This document shows positions 40,092 through 49,542 of a DNA stretch of 64,000 bases, in pieces. The position numbers and the translations under genes were made by a program. The first letter of the stretch is position 1; each line of letters begins with the position of its first letter. The stretch lies in the NCBI RefSeq assembly GCF_018777395.1, contig NZ_JAFJYC010000001.1, positions 1 to 64,000 on the forward strand, read 5' to 3'. The notes under the pieces are model-generated. The model was not told the origin of the DNA and did not search any database. It worked only from the letters and a program-made list of their open reading frames with translations. The stretch is from Candidatus Sodalis endolongispinus. Its GTDB lineage: Bacteria; Pseudomonadota; Gammaproteobacteria; Enterobacterales; Enterobacteriaceae.

Positions 40092-40892
40092 TTAAGAAAA
40101 TTTATCGAATGGGTTAAGTGATAATGCTGCCTCAAGGTGATCAGGTGCAAAATGATCATACCGCATTGTCATCATGATCGTGCTATGACCAAGAATTTGT
40201 TGTAATACCAATATATTACCTCCTCCCATCATAAAATGACTACTAAAAGTGTGACGTAGAACATGTGTTCTTTGTCCAGATGGCAAATTTATGCCAGCTC
40301 TCTTGAGTGCATGCTTGAATGCATCATAAGCAGATGAAAATAATTGTCCGCGATTTTTAGGCAATAAATATTGAAGTCGCGCAGAAATAGGCACTGTCCG
40401 ATTTTTTTACTTTTAGTGTTGATAAACGATACCTTCCCAGGCAATACCTGAGATTGACGCATTGATTCTGCCTCTCCCCAGCGAGCACCTGTAGCTAGGC
40501 AAAGACGAGCCATAATACCTAAGCTTATATTTTCTGATTCATCACAGGCAGCCAGTAGGCGCTTTATCTCATCAGCATATAGAAATGATAACTCCTGCTC
40601 CCCTTCTTTAAATTGTCTAATTCCATCTAGCGGATTATTTCCTTCCCACTCACCAAGCCTCTTCATCTCTGAAAAAACGGCATGTAGATATGACTGCTCA
40701 CGGTTAACGGTAGCTTCCTTGACTGTTTTTCGCCCCTTTGCTAACCACTCTCCAGCGAGTCGACGCTCGCGGTATACGGCAAACATATTTTTATCAATTT
40801 CATGAGCAAGAGGATCTCCAAGACGCCCACAGATAGCCTATAGCTTTGCAAGACGAGATTCGCCTGTGATTTATCCCCCTGAAACACCAGAC
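40092..40892 (-). pseudogene. P2-type phage integrase, 5' end cut by IS, frameshifts
   Basis: The C-terminal part (to TAA 40092) shows LLPKNRGQLFSSAYDAFKHA, TFSSHFMMGGGNILVLQQIL, GHSTIMMTMRYDHFAPDHLE and, before it, HVLRHTF, i.e. the H-x-x-R box and the catalytic Tyr of tyrosine recombinases of the P2 type. The preceding frame gives AVYRERRLAGEWLAKGRKTV, FSEMKRLGEWEGNNPLDGIR and LCLATGARWGEAE with the first Arg. A frameshift at a run of seven A near 40405 separates them; one more A would restore TKSKKNRTVPISARL. A second shift occurs near 40790. The extreme N-terminus is missing because the right IS begins at 40893. Confidence 0.85.
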
Positions 40893-40930
40893 AGTAGCTG
40901 TATCTCCAGATAAGAGATAGGCTTGAATAT

Positions 40931-41326
40931 ATGTCTAACACTAACGCCAATTTTGATATGACCGGGATCCCGTTAGGTCAAGAAGTCCGTAAACGTAAAA
41001 CTCCTCAGGAAAAAATGGCCATTATTCAGCAGAGGATGGAGCCCGGCATGAATGTCTCCCATCTCGCACGACTGCACGGTATCCAGCCCAGCCTGCTGTT
41101 TAAGTGGAAAAAGCAATATCAGGAAGGCAGCCTCACCGCCGTGGCTGCCGGGGAGGACGTTGTTCCTGCCTCTGAGCTTGCAGCTGCATTGAAGCAGGTC
41201 CGGGAGCTCCAGCGCCTTCTGGGTAAGAAGACGATGGAGGTTGAGATCCTAAAAGAAGCCGTGGAGTACGGCCAGTCACGAAAATGGATAGCGCACGCGC
41301 CCTTGTTGCCAAAGGCCGGGGAATAG
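40931..41326 (+). CDS. IS2-like transposase OrfA, right copy
   Basis: This 131-residue protein is identical to the left-copy OrfA except GIPLG instead of GILLG near residue 14. It has the helix-turn-helix [20 protein letters not shown] and the Leu-rich [20 protein letters not shown]. It is open and would supply the DNA-binding part of the transposase. It overlaps orfB by 43 bp. Confidence 0.9.
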   Translation: MSNTNANFDMTGIPLGQEVRKRKTPQEKMAIIQQRMEPGMNVSHLARLHGIQPSLLFKWKKQYQEGSLTAVAAGEDVVPASELAAALKQVRELQRLLGKKTMEVEILKEAVEYGQSRKWIAHAPLLPKAGE

Positions 41327-42003
41327 CACAGGTCAGCCGCGCCATGAGCGGGTCGCGTGCGCCGCTGTCACTGCGGATTAAGCGTTCTGCCGACTGGCAG
41401 GACAGGCGCTGTAACCGGCGTAATGACGAAGCAGACGCTGAAATACTGTCGGACATCCTCGACATCATCAGCGATATGCCCAGCTACGGCTATCGGCGGG
41501 TGTGGGGCATCCTGTGTAAACAACGTCGCGCAGAGGGACTGCCGCCGGTAAATGCGAAACGACTTTACAGGATCATGTGTGAGCATAACCTGCTGTTATT
41601 ACATTGAAAACCAGAGCGGCCGAGGCGTGAGCATAAGGGCAGGATCGCGGTGGCAGAAAGCGATATGCGCTGGTGTTCAGATGGCTTCGAGTTCGGCTGC
41701 GACAACGGTGAAAAACTGCGGGTCACCTTCGCACTGGACTGCTGCGACAGAGAGGCCATAGACTGGTCTGCGAGCACTGTAGGCTACGACAGTTCGACCG
41801 TGCAGGATGTGATGCTGATGTCGGTAGAAAAGCGCTTCGGCGACAGGTTACCCGATACAGCGGTGCAGTGGTTGACGGACAACGGTTCAGCGTATACCGC
41901 GCATGAAACGCAGAGGTTCGCCAGAGAACTGGATCTTGAGCCCTGCACAACAGCGGTGAGCAGCCCTGCGAAACCTTGCAGCAGCTTTCACGCATTACAA
42001 TGA
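41284..42003 (+). pseudogene. IS2-like OrfB, right copy, in-frame TGA and 83-bp deletion
   Basis: It follows the left-copy OrfB closely and has the same TGA after NLLLLH (41605-41607). The frame continues [20 protein letters not shown] and [20 protein letters not shown], then [16 protein letters not shown] and stop. The 83-bp deletion removes the segment with the catalytic Glu region ([11 protein letters not shown] in the left copy) and shifts the frame, so this copy cannot encode an active DDE transposase. Confidence 0.85.
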
Positions 42004-42112
42004 AAACCATCCGTACAGCGCGCTGGGATATCACTCTCCGAGAGAATACCGGCGGCAGCGGGCTTCGTTAACTTAAGATACAAAAGCTGTACGGAGATGG
42101 CGGGCAAGATCA

Positions 42113-42859
42113 GACGTTACCCAGGAGCAGCAGATTATTCAATTATTCTGCCGCCATCTGATTATGGCGCACAGCCCCTTTATCGAAGACAACCTGTATG
42201 CCTTAGTACAGTTTATGATCTTCTTACAATCGCTAAATTATCGGGTGGAGGAGAATTACCCTCGGGTGGAAAGTCTCTTTAATTCGCTCGTCAAGGAGTT
42301 GACCGACGGCCAGATTAATCAAAAAAGAAAGGCTATCACCACACCGGCCAGACACCACTTCAAATTCTCCTTGCTTTTGGTGATGCTGCGTTTTTTCACC
42401 AACTCGGGACGATCGCGACAACATTTACTTTCCTCGGTTGGCGATACCATGCAATTTTTTGGTCTGCAAGACGAAACGTTGCAGGCGGCTATGCCCGAGA
42501 ATTGGCAAATATTGGATGATGAATGGAGAAAACTGCTTAATGACAGTTGCCTGGCCGCGCCGCACGTCTTAAAGAATTACTTCTTGTATCAGTTCCATCA
42601 CACGACATTTGGCTTAAAGGATCTTAGCCATAGCTTAAGAAATTTATATTACTATTTTATCGATTTTTTCTACCTGAAAACCCTGCTATCGGTGCAGTCG
42701 GTTCGTGGCCGCGCCGTATCGGAAGAAGCGGTTCAGTTAATTTTTAGTCACTACGCTACCGTGACGATGCACTCCGCCCATTTCCGGCCCCAGCTTGATG
42801 CGCTCATCGATAAACTGAATTATGGCGACGACTTGTCGTTCCTGCTGTTATTGAATTAG
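42113..42859 (+). pseudogene. C-terminal part of a FliB-like lysine-N-methylase, cut by IS
   Basis: The frame is open from the IS junction (DVTQEQQIIQLFCRHLIMAH) to TAA 42859, about 248 codons. Its helical sequence includes LYALVQFMIFLQSL, HVLKNYFLYQFHHTTFGLKD and YFIDFFYLKTLLSVQS. The end NYGDDLSFLLLLN resembles the C-terminal region of FliB, which methylates flagellin lysines. The Cys-rich N-terminal domain of FliB is absent and not found next to the other IS. FliB is a tentative assignment from pattern memory. Confidence 0.5.
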
Positions 42860-43029
42860 AACTCACCCGCGGGCAAACGGCGCGGCCGCCTGCGGCATAG
42901 GCGAATGCGGACAGGTCAAGCCGTTTGCCACGGTGGGCGCAGAAGCGGACGTCGCCAAGTCCGGCGTCTAGCGCACACTTGGCGCCTGCTGGCAAAATCC
43001 CGGGGTTTTCCAACGCACCGCCTTTCCCG

Positions 43030-43500
43030 TCAGTCGTCGCCCCGCTTGGCGCCCTGGATGCAAAGCATTTCCAGCGCCAGCGTGGCGGCGGCCAGCGCGG
43101 TGATCTGCGCCTGATCGTAGGCCGACGCGACTTCGACGATGTCCATACCGACGATATTCAGCGGTTGCAGCCCGCGCACCAGCTTCAACGCCCGATCGCT
43201 GGTCAGGCCGCCGATAACCGGCGTGCCGGTGCCGGGCGCCGCCGAAGGATCGAGACAGTCGATATCAAAGGTCAAATAGACCGGCAGGTCACCCACAATC
43301 TGCTTCACCTGCGCCAGAATATCATCAACGCCGCGGTCATTAACCTGTCCCGCGTCCAGCACGGTGAAACCGTTATCGCGTTCAAACTCGGTGCGGATGC
43401 CTATCTGCACCGAATGCGCGGGGCTGATTAACCCTTCGTTTGGCGCATGATAAAACATGGTGCCATGATCGAACTTGCTGCCGTTGGCATAGGTGACGCT
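43030..43500 (-). pseudogene. speB: agmatinase, C-terminal half only
   Basis: Agmatinase hydrolyses agmatine to putrescine and urea. This frame starts with [20 protein letters not shown] and continues [20 protein letters not shown] and [20 protein letters not shown]. It then reads [40 protein letters not shown] and ends [13 protein letters not shown]. It matches E. coli SpeB from about residue 150. The DIDCLDP manganese ligands remain, but the N-terminal half with GGDH and DAH is gone. The upstream end is joined in another frame to the 5' end of speA. Confidence 0.93.
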
Positions 43501-43732
43501 GTTTCACCAATTCGGCCAGATCGACGCACGCTTCGGGGAAGTCCGGATCCGGGCAAACGCTAATATGACCTAACTCATTGACGTCATAGTAGTTATTGCC
43601 CCAGTGCGTGACGTTATAGGTTCGCAGCATTTTACTGGCGTCGCTGTCGTTCATGGCTACCTCCTGCATTGAGCGCAAAGTGTCTTGTCGAGCCGCGCGG
43701 CGCGGCTCCGGGTTCGGTCGCGAGTCAGTCAT
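43501..43732 (-). pseudogene. speA: arginine decarboxylase, N-terminal fragment
   Basis: Biosynthetic arginine decarboxylase makes agmatine, the substrate of SpeB. From ATG 43732 the frame reads [40 protein letters not shown] and [20 protein letters not shown], then [11 protein letters not shown], matching the first ~75 residues of E. coli SpeA. At about 43500 the sequence jumps out of frame into the middle of speB. One deletion thus removed nearly all of speA and half of speB. Confidence 0.93.
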
Positions 43733-44549
43733 GACGGCATCCTTCCGCACGCGAAGCCCGCTTGCCGGCCCCCATCGGGTAAGCGCCGGCAACGGAACCC
43801 TGCCCGCCCGCGCGCAACGAAAGCGGCAAGAAACGTCGCCGAACGCCGCCGGCGCCCGGTCTATCCAGACAGTAATTGTAAAACACCTTGGTGAACTCCG
43901 TGCTACAGGATGGCGGAACGCCATCAATTAGGATCGCATGAAAGGCCGACTGACCCGTGATCAGAAACCCGCGGCACTTAGCCGGCCCGGTCATCCTGAG
44001 CCGCTCCGGTCGGGCGGCGTCTTCGACAAGAAAGGATACACGCGGCGCCGGTGGCGCATGCGGCCCGACGCGCCGCACACGGGAGACGGGGGGCAGAAAC
44101 GACTGGCATCGTACGCGTCATAAATCCTGTCTCCTAAGCAAACACGGTCCGCAACCGGGGCCGGAAATTGAGTGTAAAAGGTTTGCGCGCTTTTTCGGTT
44201 AATTTTTACGTTACCTGATGTTAGCACGCGCGATTTTATACCGCCACAGGGGGAAAAAAGCAAAATGAAATTGGCCTATGTCACTTTATTGACGTTTTTT
44301 TGTCCTTTGTAGTATCAGGCTGACTTATTTCAGCCAAAAAATTACTGGCGTTCAACCAAGACCCTACCCTAAAATAGCCATCCAGAAGTTAATCCATCTA
44401 TACTGATTAACTGTTTTACTGCTGAACGACAGTTTCAGGGGGAGGCAGCATGGCGCGTACCGTCATCATCAGGGCATCGTGCAGTGCGGGTGCCCAGTCC
44501 CCAGCGCCACGCAGTCATTTCCAACCCGCATCCAAAGGTAAAAAGACCA
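43733..44549. other. speA-metK intergenic region
   Basis: The left half is GC-rich with only shadow frames. The right half (44200-44420) is AT-rich and should hold the metK promoter. I looked for tandem MetJ boxes (AGACGTCT-like) and saw none I would call. Confidence 0.5.
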
Positions 44550-45704
44550 ATGGCTAAACACCTATTTACATCTGAATCTGTTTCAGAAGGGCATTCTGAT
44601 AAAATCGCTGACCAGATTTCCGACGCCGTGCTGGACGCCATTCTGGCGCAGGATCCCAAGGCGCGCGTCGCCTGCGAAACCTATGTTAAGACCGGCATGG
44701 TCCTAGTGGGCGGCGAAATCACCACCAGCGCCTGGGTGGATATCGAAGAATTGACGCGCAGCACTATCCGCGAGATCGGTTACATCCATTCGGATATAGG
44801 GTTTGACGCTAACTCTTTCGCCGTGCTGAGCGCCATTGGTAAACAGTCTCCGGATATTAACCAGGGCGTGGATCGCACCGATCCGCTGGAACAGGGCGCG
44901 GGCGACCAGGGGCTGATGTTCGGCTACGCCACCAATGAAACCGATGTGCTGATGCCGGCGCCGATCACTTACGCGCACCGTCTGGTGGCGCGCCAGTCAC
45001 AGGTGCGGAAAAACGGGACCCTGCCCTGGCTGCGTCCGGACGCCAAAAGCCAGGTCACCTTCGCCTACGACAACGGCAAGGTGGTGGGTATCGACGCCGT
45101 GGTGCTGTCGACCCAGCATGCCGAAGATATCGCCCTGCCGCAGTTGAAAGAAGCGGTGATGGAAGAGATCATCAAGCCGGTTCTGCCCGCGGAATGGCTC
45201 TCCGCCCAGACCAAGTATTTTATCAACCCGACCGGCCGCTTTGTCATCGGCGGCCCGATGGGCGATTGCGGTCTGACCGGCCGCAAGATCATTGTCGACA
45301 CTTACGGCGGCATGGCCCGTCACGGCGGTGGCGCCTTCTCCGGCAAGGATCCGTCCAAGGTGGACCGCTCAGCCGCCTATGCCGCGCGCTACGTGGCAAA
45401 AAACATCGTTGCAGCCGGTCTGGCCGAACGCTGTGAAATCCAGGTGTCCTACGCCATCGGCGTGGCGGAGCCGACCTCCATCACCATCGAAACCTTCGGC
45501 ACTGAAAAGATCCCGGCGGATAATCTGACGGCGTTGGTGCGCGAGTTTTTCGACCTGAGTCCTTACGGGCTTATCACCATGCTGGATCTGCTGCAACCCA
45601 TCTATCGTGAAACTGCGGCCTACGGCCACTTCGGCCGCGAGCATTTCCCGTGGGAGAAGACCGATAAAGCTGAACTGCTGCGTGACGCCGCCGGCCTGAA
45701 ATAA
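44550..45704 (+). CDS. metK: S-adenosylmethionine synthase
   Basis: MetK makes S-adenosylmethionine from methionine and ATP in the cytoplasm. From ATG 44550 the product is [20 protein letters not shown] and so on, 384 aa as in E. coli. Signatures [15 protein letters not shown] and [16 protein letters not shown] are present, and the C-terminus is [20 protein letters not shown]. An upstream in-frame ATG (44484) would add 22 residues not seen in the family, so 44550 is chosen. A terminator and a 23-bp repeat array follow. It appears intact. Confidence 0.98.
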   Translation: MAKHLFTSESVSEGHSDKIADQISDAVLDAILAQDPKARVACETYVKTGMVLVGGEITTSAWVDIEELTRSTIREIGYIHSDIGFDANSFAVLSAIGKQSPDINQGVDRTDPLEQGAGDQGLMFGYATNETDVLMPAPITYAHRLVARQSQVRKNGTLPWLRPDAKSQVTFAYDNGKVVGIDAVVLSTQHAEDIALPQLKEAVMEEIIKPVLPAEWLSAQTKYFINPTGRFVIGGPMGDCGLTGRKIIVDTYGGMARHGGGAFSGKDPSKVDRSAAYAARYVAKNIVAAGLAERCEIQVSYAIGVAEPTSITIETFGTEKIPADNLTALVREFFDLSPYGLITMLDLLQPIYRETAAYGHFGREHFPWEKTDKAELLRDAAGLK

Positions 45705-45749
45705 CGCACGTTGTCGCGCTCATAGCAGCCGTAATCACCGCTACACCGC

Positions 45750-45777
45750 AACGGCGATCGTAACGATCGCCGTTTTT
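45750..45777 (+). terminator. rho-independent terminator after metK
   Basis: A perfect 10-bp stem ACGGCGATCG/CGATCGCCGT with loop TAA is followed by TTTTT. Confidence 0.95.
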
Positions 45778-45787
45778 TATGCCCTCA

Positions 45788-46005
45788 GGCAAGAGGTTGT
45801 TATGCCCACAGGTAAGGGGTTGTCATGCCCGCAGGTAAGGGGTTGTCTTGTCCGCAGGTAAGGTGCTGTCTTGTCCGCAGGTAAGGGGTTGTCATGCCCG
45901 CAGGTAAGGGGTTGTCACGCCCACAGGTAAGGGGTTGTCTTGTCCGCAGGTAAGGTTTGTCACGCCCACAGGTAAGGGGTTGTCTTGTCCGCAGGTAATG
46001 TCGTC
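45788..46005. repeat. 23-bp tandem repeat array (about nine units)
   Basis: Units of 23 bp of the type GGTAAGGGGTTGTCTTGTC + CGCA run head to tail (45788, 45811, 45834, 45857, 45880, 45903, 45926, 45949, 45971), with one unit of 22 bp and a partial last unit. Two unit variants alternate (TGTCCGCA and CGCCCACA or TGCCCGCA endings). There are no spacers, so it is a minisatellite and not a CRISPR. Confidence 0.95.
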
Positions 46006-46214
46006 TTGATGCCTGTTATGCCATCGTGAGTGCACCGAAACTGTCCTGATAGTACTTATGTCGCCACTGATTACGTTTGAACGCACCCATAGCCTTATGC
46101 CGCCGTGAATACACTCCAGTCGCTCCGTTTAAGTCCATTAAAACTTATTGAGCGAAAATTTTTGTTTCATCTACACTAAAAAACGCGGCTGTTTAAGACA
46201 GATTACGCTCTTTT

Positions 46215-46230
46215 TTGGAACCGATTACAA
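46215..46230. promoter_or_regulatory. possible GalR/GalS operator upstream of galP
   Basis: TTGGAACCGATTACAA resembles the GalR/GalS consensus (GTGNAANCGNTTNCAC) with a central CG. It lies about 290 bp before galP, rather far, so the assignment is tentative. Confidence 0.4.
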
Positions 46231-46436
46231 ATCAATTATCATTTATAATCAGAATATTAAAAAAGTCATGTCGCCAAAATAAATTTAAATTTCAAAATCG
46301 TTACAAAATGAATATGACATCCGGATTATTCCCGATGACAACGCCTCTTAATGCCCTATATTAGCGGGGCATCGCATTACGCTACGGATGAATATGCTGA
46401 TGGACAGTGATGAGAGGATGTAACCGATCACATAAT

Positions 46437-46452
46437 TGTGATTGACTTCACA
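46437..46452 (+). promoter_or_regulatory. CRP-binding site of galP
   Basis: TGTGA-N6-TCACA (TGTGATTGACTTCACA) matches the CRP core exactly and lies 63 bp upstream of the galP ATG. CRP control of galP is known in E. coli. Confidence 0.8.
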
Positions 46453-46515
46453 CTTTGTCAGCATACATTTACATAACATTCATAATTATTAATTTACGTA
46501 GTACACGGAGGCATT

Positions 46516-47913
46516 ATGAGTACTGCCACACGTAAACCCGGCAGATCCCATGCTCGTTTTACTTTTTTTGTTTGTTTTATGGCGGCTTTGGCCGGCCTGC
46601 TATTTGGACTGGATATTGGTGTCATCGCCGGCGCGCTGCCTTTTTTGTCTGCAGATTTGCACATCGATAACCATCAACAGGAATGGGTCGTCAGTTCCAT
46701 GATGTTTGGCGCCGCGGTAGGCGCAGTCGCCGCGGGCTGGATGTCGGCCAAGCTGGGGCGGAAATTCAGTCTGCTTACTGGCGCCGTTTTGTTCATTATC
46801 GGTTCGCTGTGGTCGGCGCTATCGCCCAATGTAGAATCCCTTATCATCGCCCGTATTCTGCTGGGTCTGGCGGTCGGGATTGCCTCCTATACCGCACCGC
46901 TTTATTTGTCGGAAATCGCGCCGGAAAAGATCCGCGGCTCGATGATTTCCATGTATCAGTTGATGATCACCATCGGGATTTTAGCAGCCTACCTGTCTGA
47001 TACCGCTTTCAGCTATAGCGGATCCTGGCGCTGGATGCTGGGCATCATCACCATCCCCGCGGTGCTGCTGTTTATCGGCGTCTTGTTTTTGCCGGGAAGC
47101 CCGCGCTGGCTTGCGGCCCGTGGACGTTACCATGAAGCGCAGAAAGTGCTGGATATGCTGCGTAGCTCCAGCGAACAAGTGCGCAAGGAGCTGGAGGAGA
47201 TCCGCGAAAGTTTGAAAATCAAACAAAGCGGCTGGGCACTGTTTAAAGACAACGCCAATTTCCGCCGCGCGGTATTTCTCGGCGTCCTGTTGCAGGTGAT
47301 GCAGCAGTTCACCGGTATGAATGTCATTATGTATTACGCGCCGAAAATCTTCGGTATCGCCGGTTTTACCAGTACCGCCAACCAAATGTGGGGAACGGTG
47401 ATTGTCGGGTTGGTCAACGTACTGGCGACATTTATCGCCATCGGGCTGGTGGATCGCTGGGGTCGTAAACCGACCCTGAAACTCGGTTTTCTGGTTATGT
47501 CGGTCGGCATGGGTGTGCTAGGGACGCTGCTGCATCTGGGCGTCGACACCGACTTCCAAAAATACTTTGCGATTGTCATGCTGATGTTGTTTATCGTCGG
47601 TTTCGCCATGAGCGCCGGCCCGCTGATTTGGGTATTGTGTTCCGAAATCCAGCCGCTGAAAGGGCGCGACTTCGGTATCACCGTCTCCACCGCCACCAAC
47701 TGGATTGCCAACATGATAGTCGGGGCCACCTTCCTGACCATGCTGGAAACGCTGGGTAATGCCAACACCTTCTGGGTCTACGGCGCGCTTAACGTTCTGT
47801 TTATCGTATTGACCATTATGCTGATTCCGGAAACCAAAAACGTTTCCCTTGAGCATATCGAACGTAACCTGATGACCGGCAAAACGCTGCGCGAAATCGG
47901 CGCGCGGGACTGA
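46516..47913 (+). CDS. galP: galactose:H+ symporter
   Basis: GalP is the inner-membrane proton symporter for galactose and glucose (MFS, sugar porter family). The 465-residue protein (E. coli 464) has twelve predicted helices. It contains [20 protein letters not shown], the RWMLG motif, [37 protein letters not shown] and DRWGRKP. Near the C-terminus it has [16 protein letters not shown]. Start ATG follows GGAGGCATT. A CRP site lies upstream and a hairpin terminator downstream. It appears intact. Confidence 0.96.
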   Translation: MSTATRKPGRSHARFTFFVCFMAALAGLLFGLDIGVIAGALPFLSADLHIDNHQQEWVVSSMMFGAAVGAVAAGWMSAKLGRKFSLLTGAVLFIIGSLWSALSPNVESLIIARILLGLAVGIASYTAPLYLSEIAPEKIRGSMISMYQLMITIGILAAYLSDTAFSYSGSWRWMLGIITIPAVLLFIGVLFLPGSPRWLAARGRYHEAQKVLDMLRSSSEQVRKELEEIRESLKIKQSGWALFKDNANFRRAVFLGVLLQVMQQFTGMNVIMYYAPKIFGIAGFTSTANQMWGTVIVGLVNVLATFIAIGLVDRWGRKPTLKLGFLVMSVGMGVLGTLLHLGVDTDFQKYFAIVMLMLFIVGFAMSAGPLIWVLCSEIQPLKGRDFGITVSTATNWIANMIVGATFLTMLETLGNANTFWVYGALNVLFIVLTIMLIPETKNVSLEHIERNLMTGKTLREIGARD

Positions 47914-47933
47914 CCGCTTACGTCTGTGGCCAA

Positions 47934-47969
47934 AACGCCGCCGCCCCGACTGGACGGCGGCGTTTTTTT
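47934..47969 (+). terminator. rho-independent terminator after galP
   Basis: The stem AACGCCGCCG/CGGCGGCGTT is followed by seven T. Confidence 0.9.
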
Positions 47970-48115
47970 GCCCGAAAACCTTCCCTGGATATACCCTGTA
48001 CCCTTGGCGCGCGGCGGCGTGGTTATGACCTTATGTAGCCAGGTCTCGCCGCGTGTCGTCGCCTGGTGTTGCCATAGGGTTGCATCCTTTGGCGCCGACG
48101 ATTAGGCTGGCGAAT

Positions 48116-48631
48116 ATGAAACCGTTACGCATCCCTATCGCCCTGCAGCAGGGCGTCATGCAGTGCCTGCGGGCCAAGCTCGCACAGGCAGGGGAGTATT
48201 TTGACTGTACCTTTCCCGAACCGGCGATAAGCTTTCAACAGCGCGGTACCTCCGCCGGTAACGCCTGGCTGGAGCGCTGGGAAATCCGCCTGAACCCGCA
48301 GTTATTGCTGGAGAATCAGCAACGTTTTATCGACGAAGTGGTGCCGCACGAGTTGGCGCATCTGCTGGTGTATCGCCAATTTGGCCGGGTCGCGCCCCAC
48401 GGCCGGGAGTGGCGCTGGATGATGATGACCGTGTTGCAAACGCCCGCCCGCCGCACCCATGAATTCGATTCGGCGGCGGTGCGTAAATCTATCTTTCCCT
48501 ACCGCTGCGGCTGCCAGCAACATGCCCTAACCGTACGCCGCCATAACCGCGTTATACGCGGCGAAACCCAATACCGTTGCCGCCGCTGCGGCGACATCTT
48601 GCAGCCCGAGGCGACCGGTACGGAACGGTAA
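48116..48631 (+). CDS. sprT: SprT family zinc protein
   Basis: SprT is a SprT-like/Spartan-type protein with a zinc-metalloprotease motif; its role in E. coli is undefined. The product from ATG 48116 ([20 protein letters not shown]) is 171 aa (E. coli 165). It has [18 protein letters not shown], the HExxH in [27 protein letters not shown] and a C-terminal zinc ribbon ([20 protein letters not shown], then YRCRRCGD). The frame is open 21 codons further upstream, but 48116 gives the family start. It appears intact. Confidence 0.93.
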   Translation: MKPLRIPIALQQGVMQCLRAKLAQAGEYFDCTFPEPAISFQQRGTSAGNAWLERWEIRLNPQLLLENQQRFIDEVVPHELAHLLVYRQFGRVAPHGREWRWMMMTVLQTPARRTHEFDSAAVRKSIFPYRCGCQQHALTVRRHNRVIRGETQYRCRRCGDILQPEATGTER

Positions 48632-48741
48632 TAGTCCGCCAATGCTTCCCCTGATTTCCACCTGACGGCGCGGCGCGCGTTCGATTTGCCTGTCTCGACG
48701 CAATTAGGTAATCTGCGATTTTCCAAATTGAACACACTGAT

Positions 48742-49446
48742 ATGCTGCAGAAAATTTTCGGCCTGCTGGCCGTCGCCTTACTTACCTTTTCCTTTCCCGC
48801 CGCGGCCAAGGTGCATGAGATCACCAATTTTAACCAGGCAAAAGCGGCAGCGGTGAAAATCAATCGCGACGCGCCCGGTACTTTTTATTGTGGTTGCCGC
48901 ATCAACTGGCAGGGCAAAAAGGGCATCCCGGATCTGGCGTCCTGCGGCTATCAGGTGCGTAAAAGCGAGCTGCGCGCCAACCGCATCGAATGGGAACATG
49001 TGGTAGCGGCTTGGGAATTCGGTCATCAGCGCCAATGCTGGCAAAACGGCGTGCGTAAAAACTGCGCCAAAGACCCGGTGTATCGGCAAATTGAAACTGA
49101 CCTGCATAACTTGCAGCCCGCGATCGGCGAGGTCAATGGCGATCGCGGCAACTACCAGTACAGCCAGTGGCGCGGCGGAGGGGGTCAATACGGCCGCTGT
49201 GAAATGAAAATCGATTTCAAAAACAAGCAGGCTGAGCCGCCGGCCCGTGCCCGCGGCGCTATCGCCCGCACCTATTTCTACATGCGCGATCGTTATCAAT
49301 TACGTCTTTCCCGGGCGCAGACCCAGCTGTTTGAGGTATGGGATCGTGCCTATCCGGTGACCGAATGGGAATGCAAGCGCAACCAGCGGATCGCCGCGGT
49401 TCAGGGCAACCCCAATCTATACGTTCAGCGGGCTTGCAGCCTTTAA
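48742..49446 (+). CDS. endA: endonuclease I (periplasmic DNase)
   Basis: EndA is a periplasmic non-specific endonuclease cutting double-stranded DNA. The 234-residue protein has a signal peptide ([20 protein letters not shown], cut after AAA) and [16 protein letters not shown]. The catalytic region is RIEWEHVV and then [20 protein letters not shown] (His and Asn of the endonuclease I fold), followed by [19 protein letters not shown] and C-terminal Cys pairs. It follows sprT as in E. coli. It appears intact. Confidence 0.96.
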   Translation: MLQKIFGLLAVALLTFSFPAAAKVHEITNFNQAKAAAVKINRDAPGTFYCGCRINWQGKKGIPDLASCGYQVRKSELRANRIEWEHVVAAWEFGHQRQCWQNGVRKNCAKDPVYRQIETDLHNLQPAIGEVNGDRGNYQYSQWRGGGGQYGRCEMKIDFKNKQAEPPARARGAIARTYFYMRDRYQLRLSRAQTQLFEVWDRAYPVTEWECKRNQRIAAVQGNPNLYVQRACSL

Positions 49447-49542
49447 AAGCGCTGCTCTACACTAGTATCGCTCCGCCGGCCGTTCCGGCAGGGGGCAAGC
49501 CCGCCGCAAGCGGCAAGACAACCAGGACTGAAACCACGTCTT

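Larger units (their letters stand above)
40893..42112 (+). mobile_element. IS2-like insertion sequence (IS3 family), right copy, internally deleted
   Basis: This is the inverted partner of the element at 34935-36238, ~1.22 kb. Relative to that copy it lacks 83 bp inside orfB; the deletion joins two CAGCCC hexamers. GAC lies on both sides (40890-40892 and 42113-42115), possibly a short target duplication but perhaps chance. It interrupts an integrase remnant on the left and a FliB-like gene on the right. Confidence 0.85.

Noticed and set aside
34935..42112. Functional composite transposon formed by the two IS copies
   Set aside because: Both orfB copies are interrupted and the right copy lacks catalytic sequence. 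The content is phage debris, and flanks do not show a matching target duplication of the whole unit.
44200..44540. SAM riboswitch or MetJ boxes upstream of metK
   Set aside because: No SAM riboswitch core is visible, and no tandem AGACGTCT-like boxes were found clearly enough to call.
44484..44549. 22-codon N-terminal extension of MetK
   Set aside because: Not present in the family; ATG 44550 gives the exact 384-residue length.
45788..46005. CRISPR array
   Set aside because: Units are contiguous without unique spacers and no cas gene is nearby; it is a minisatellite.
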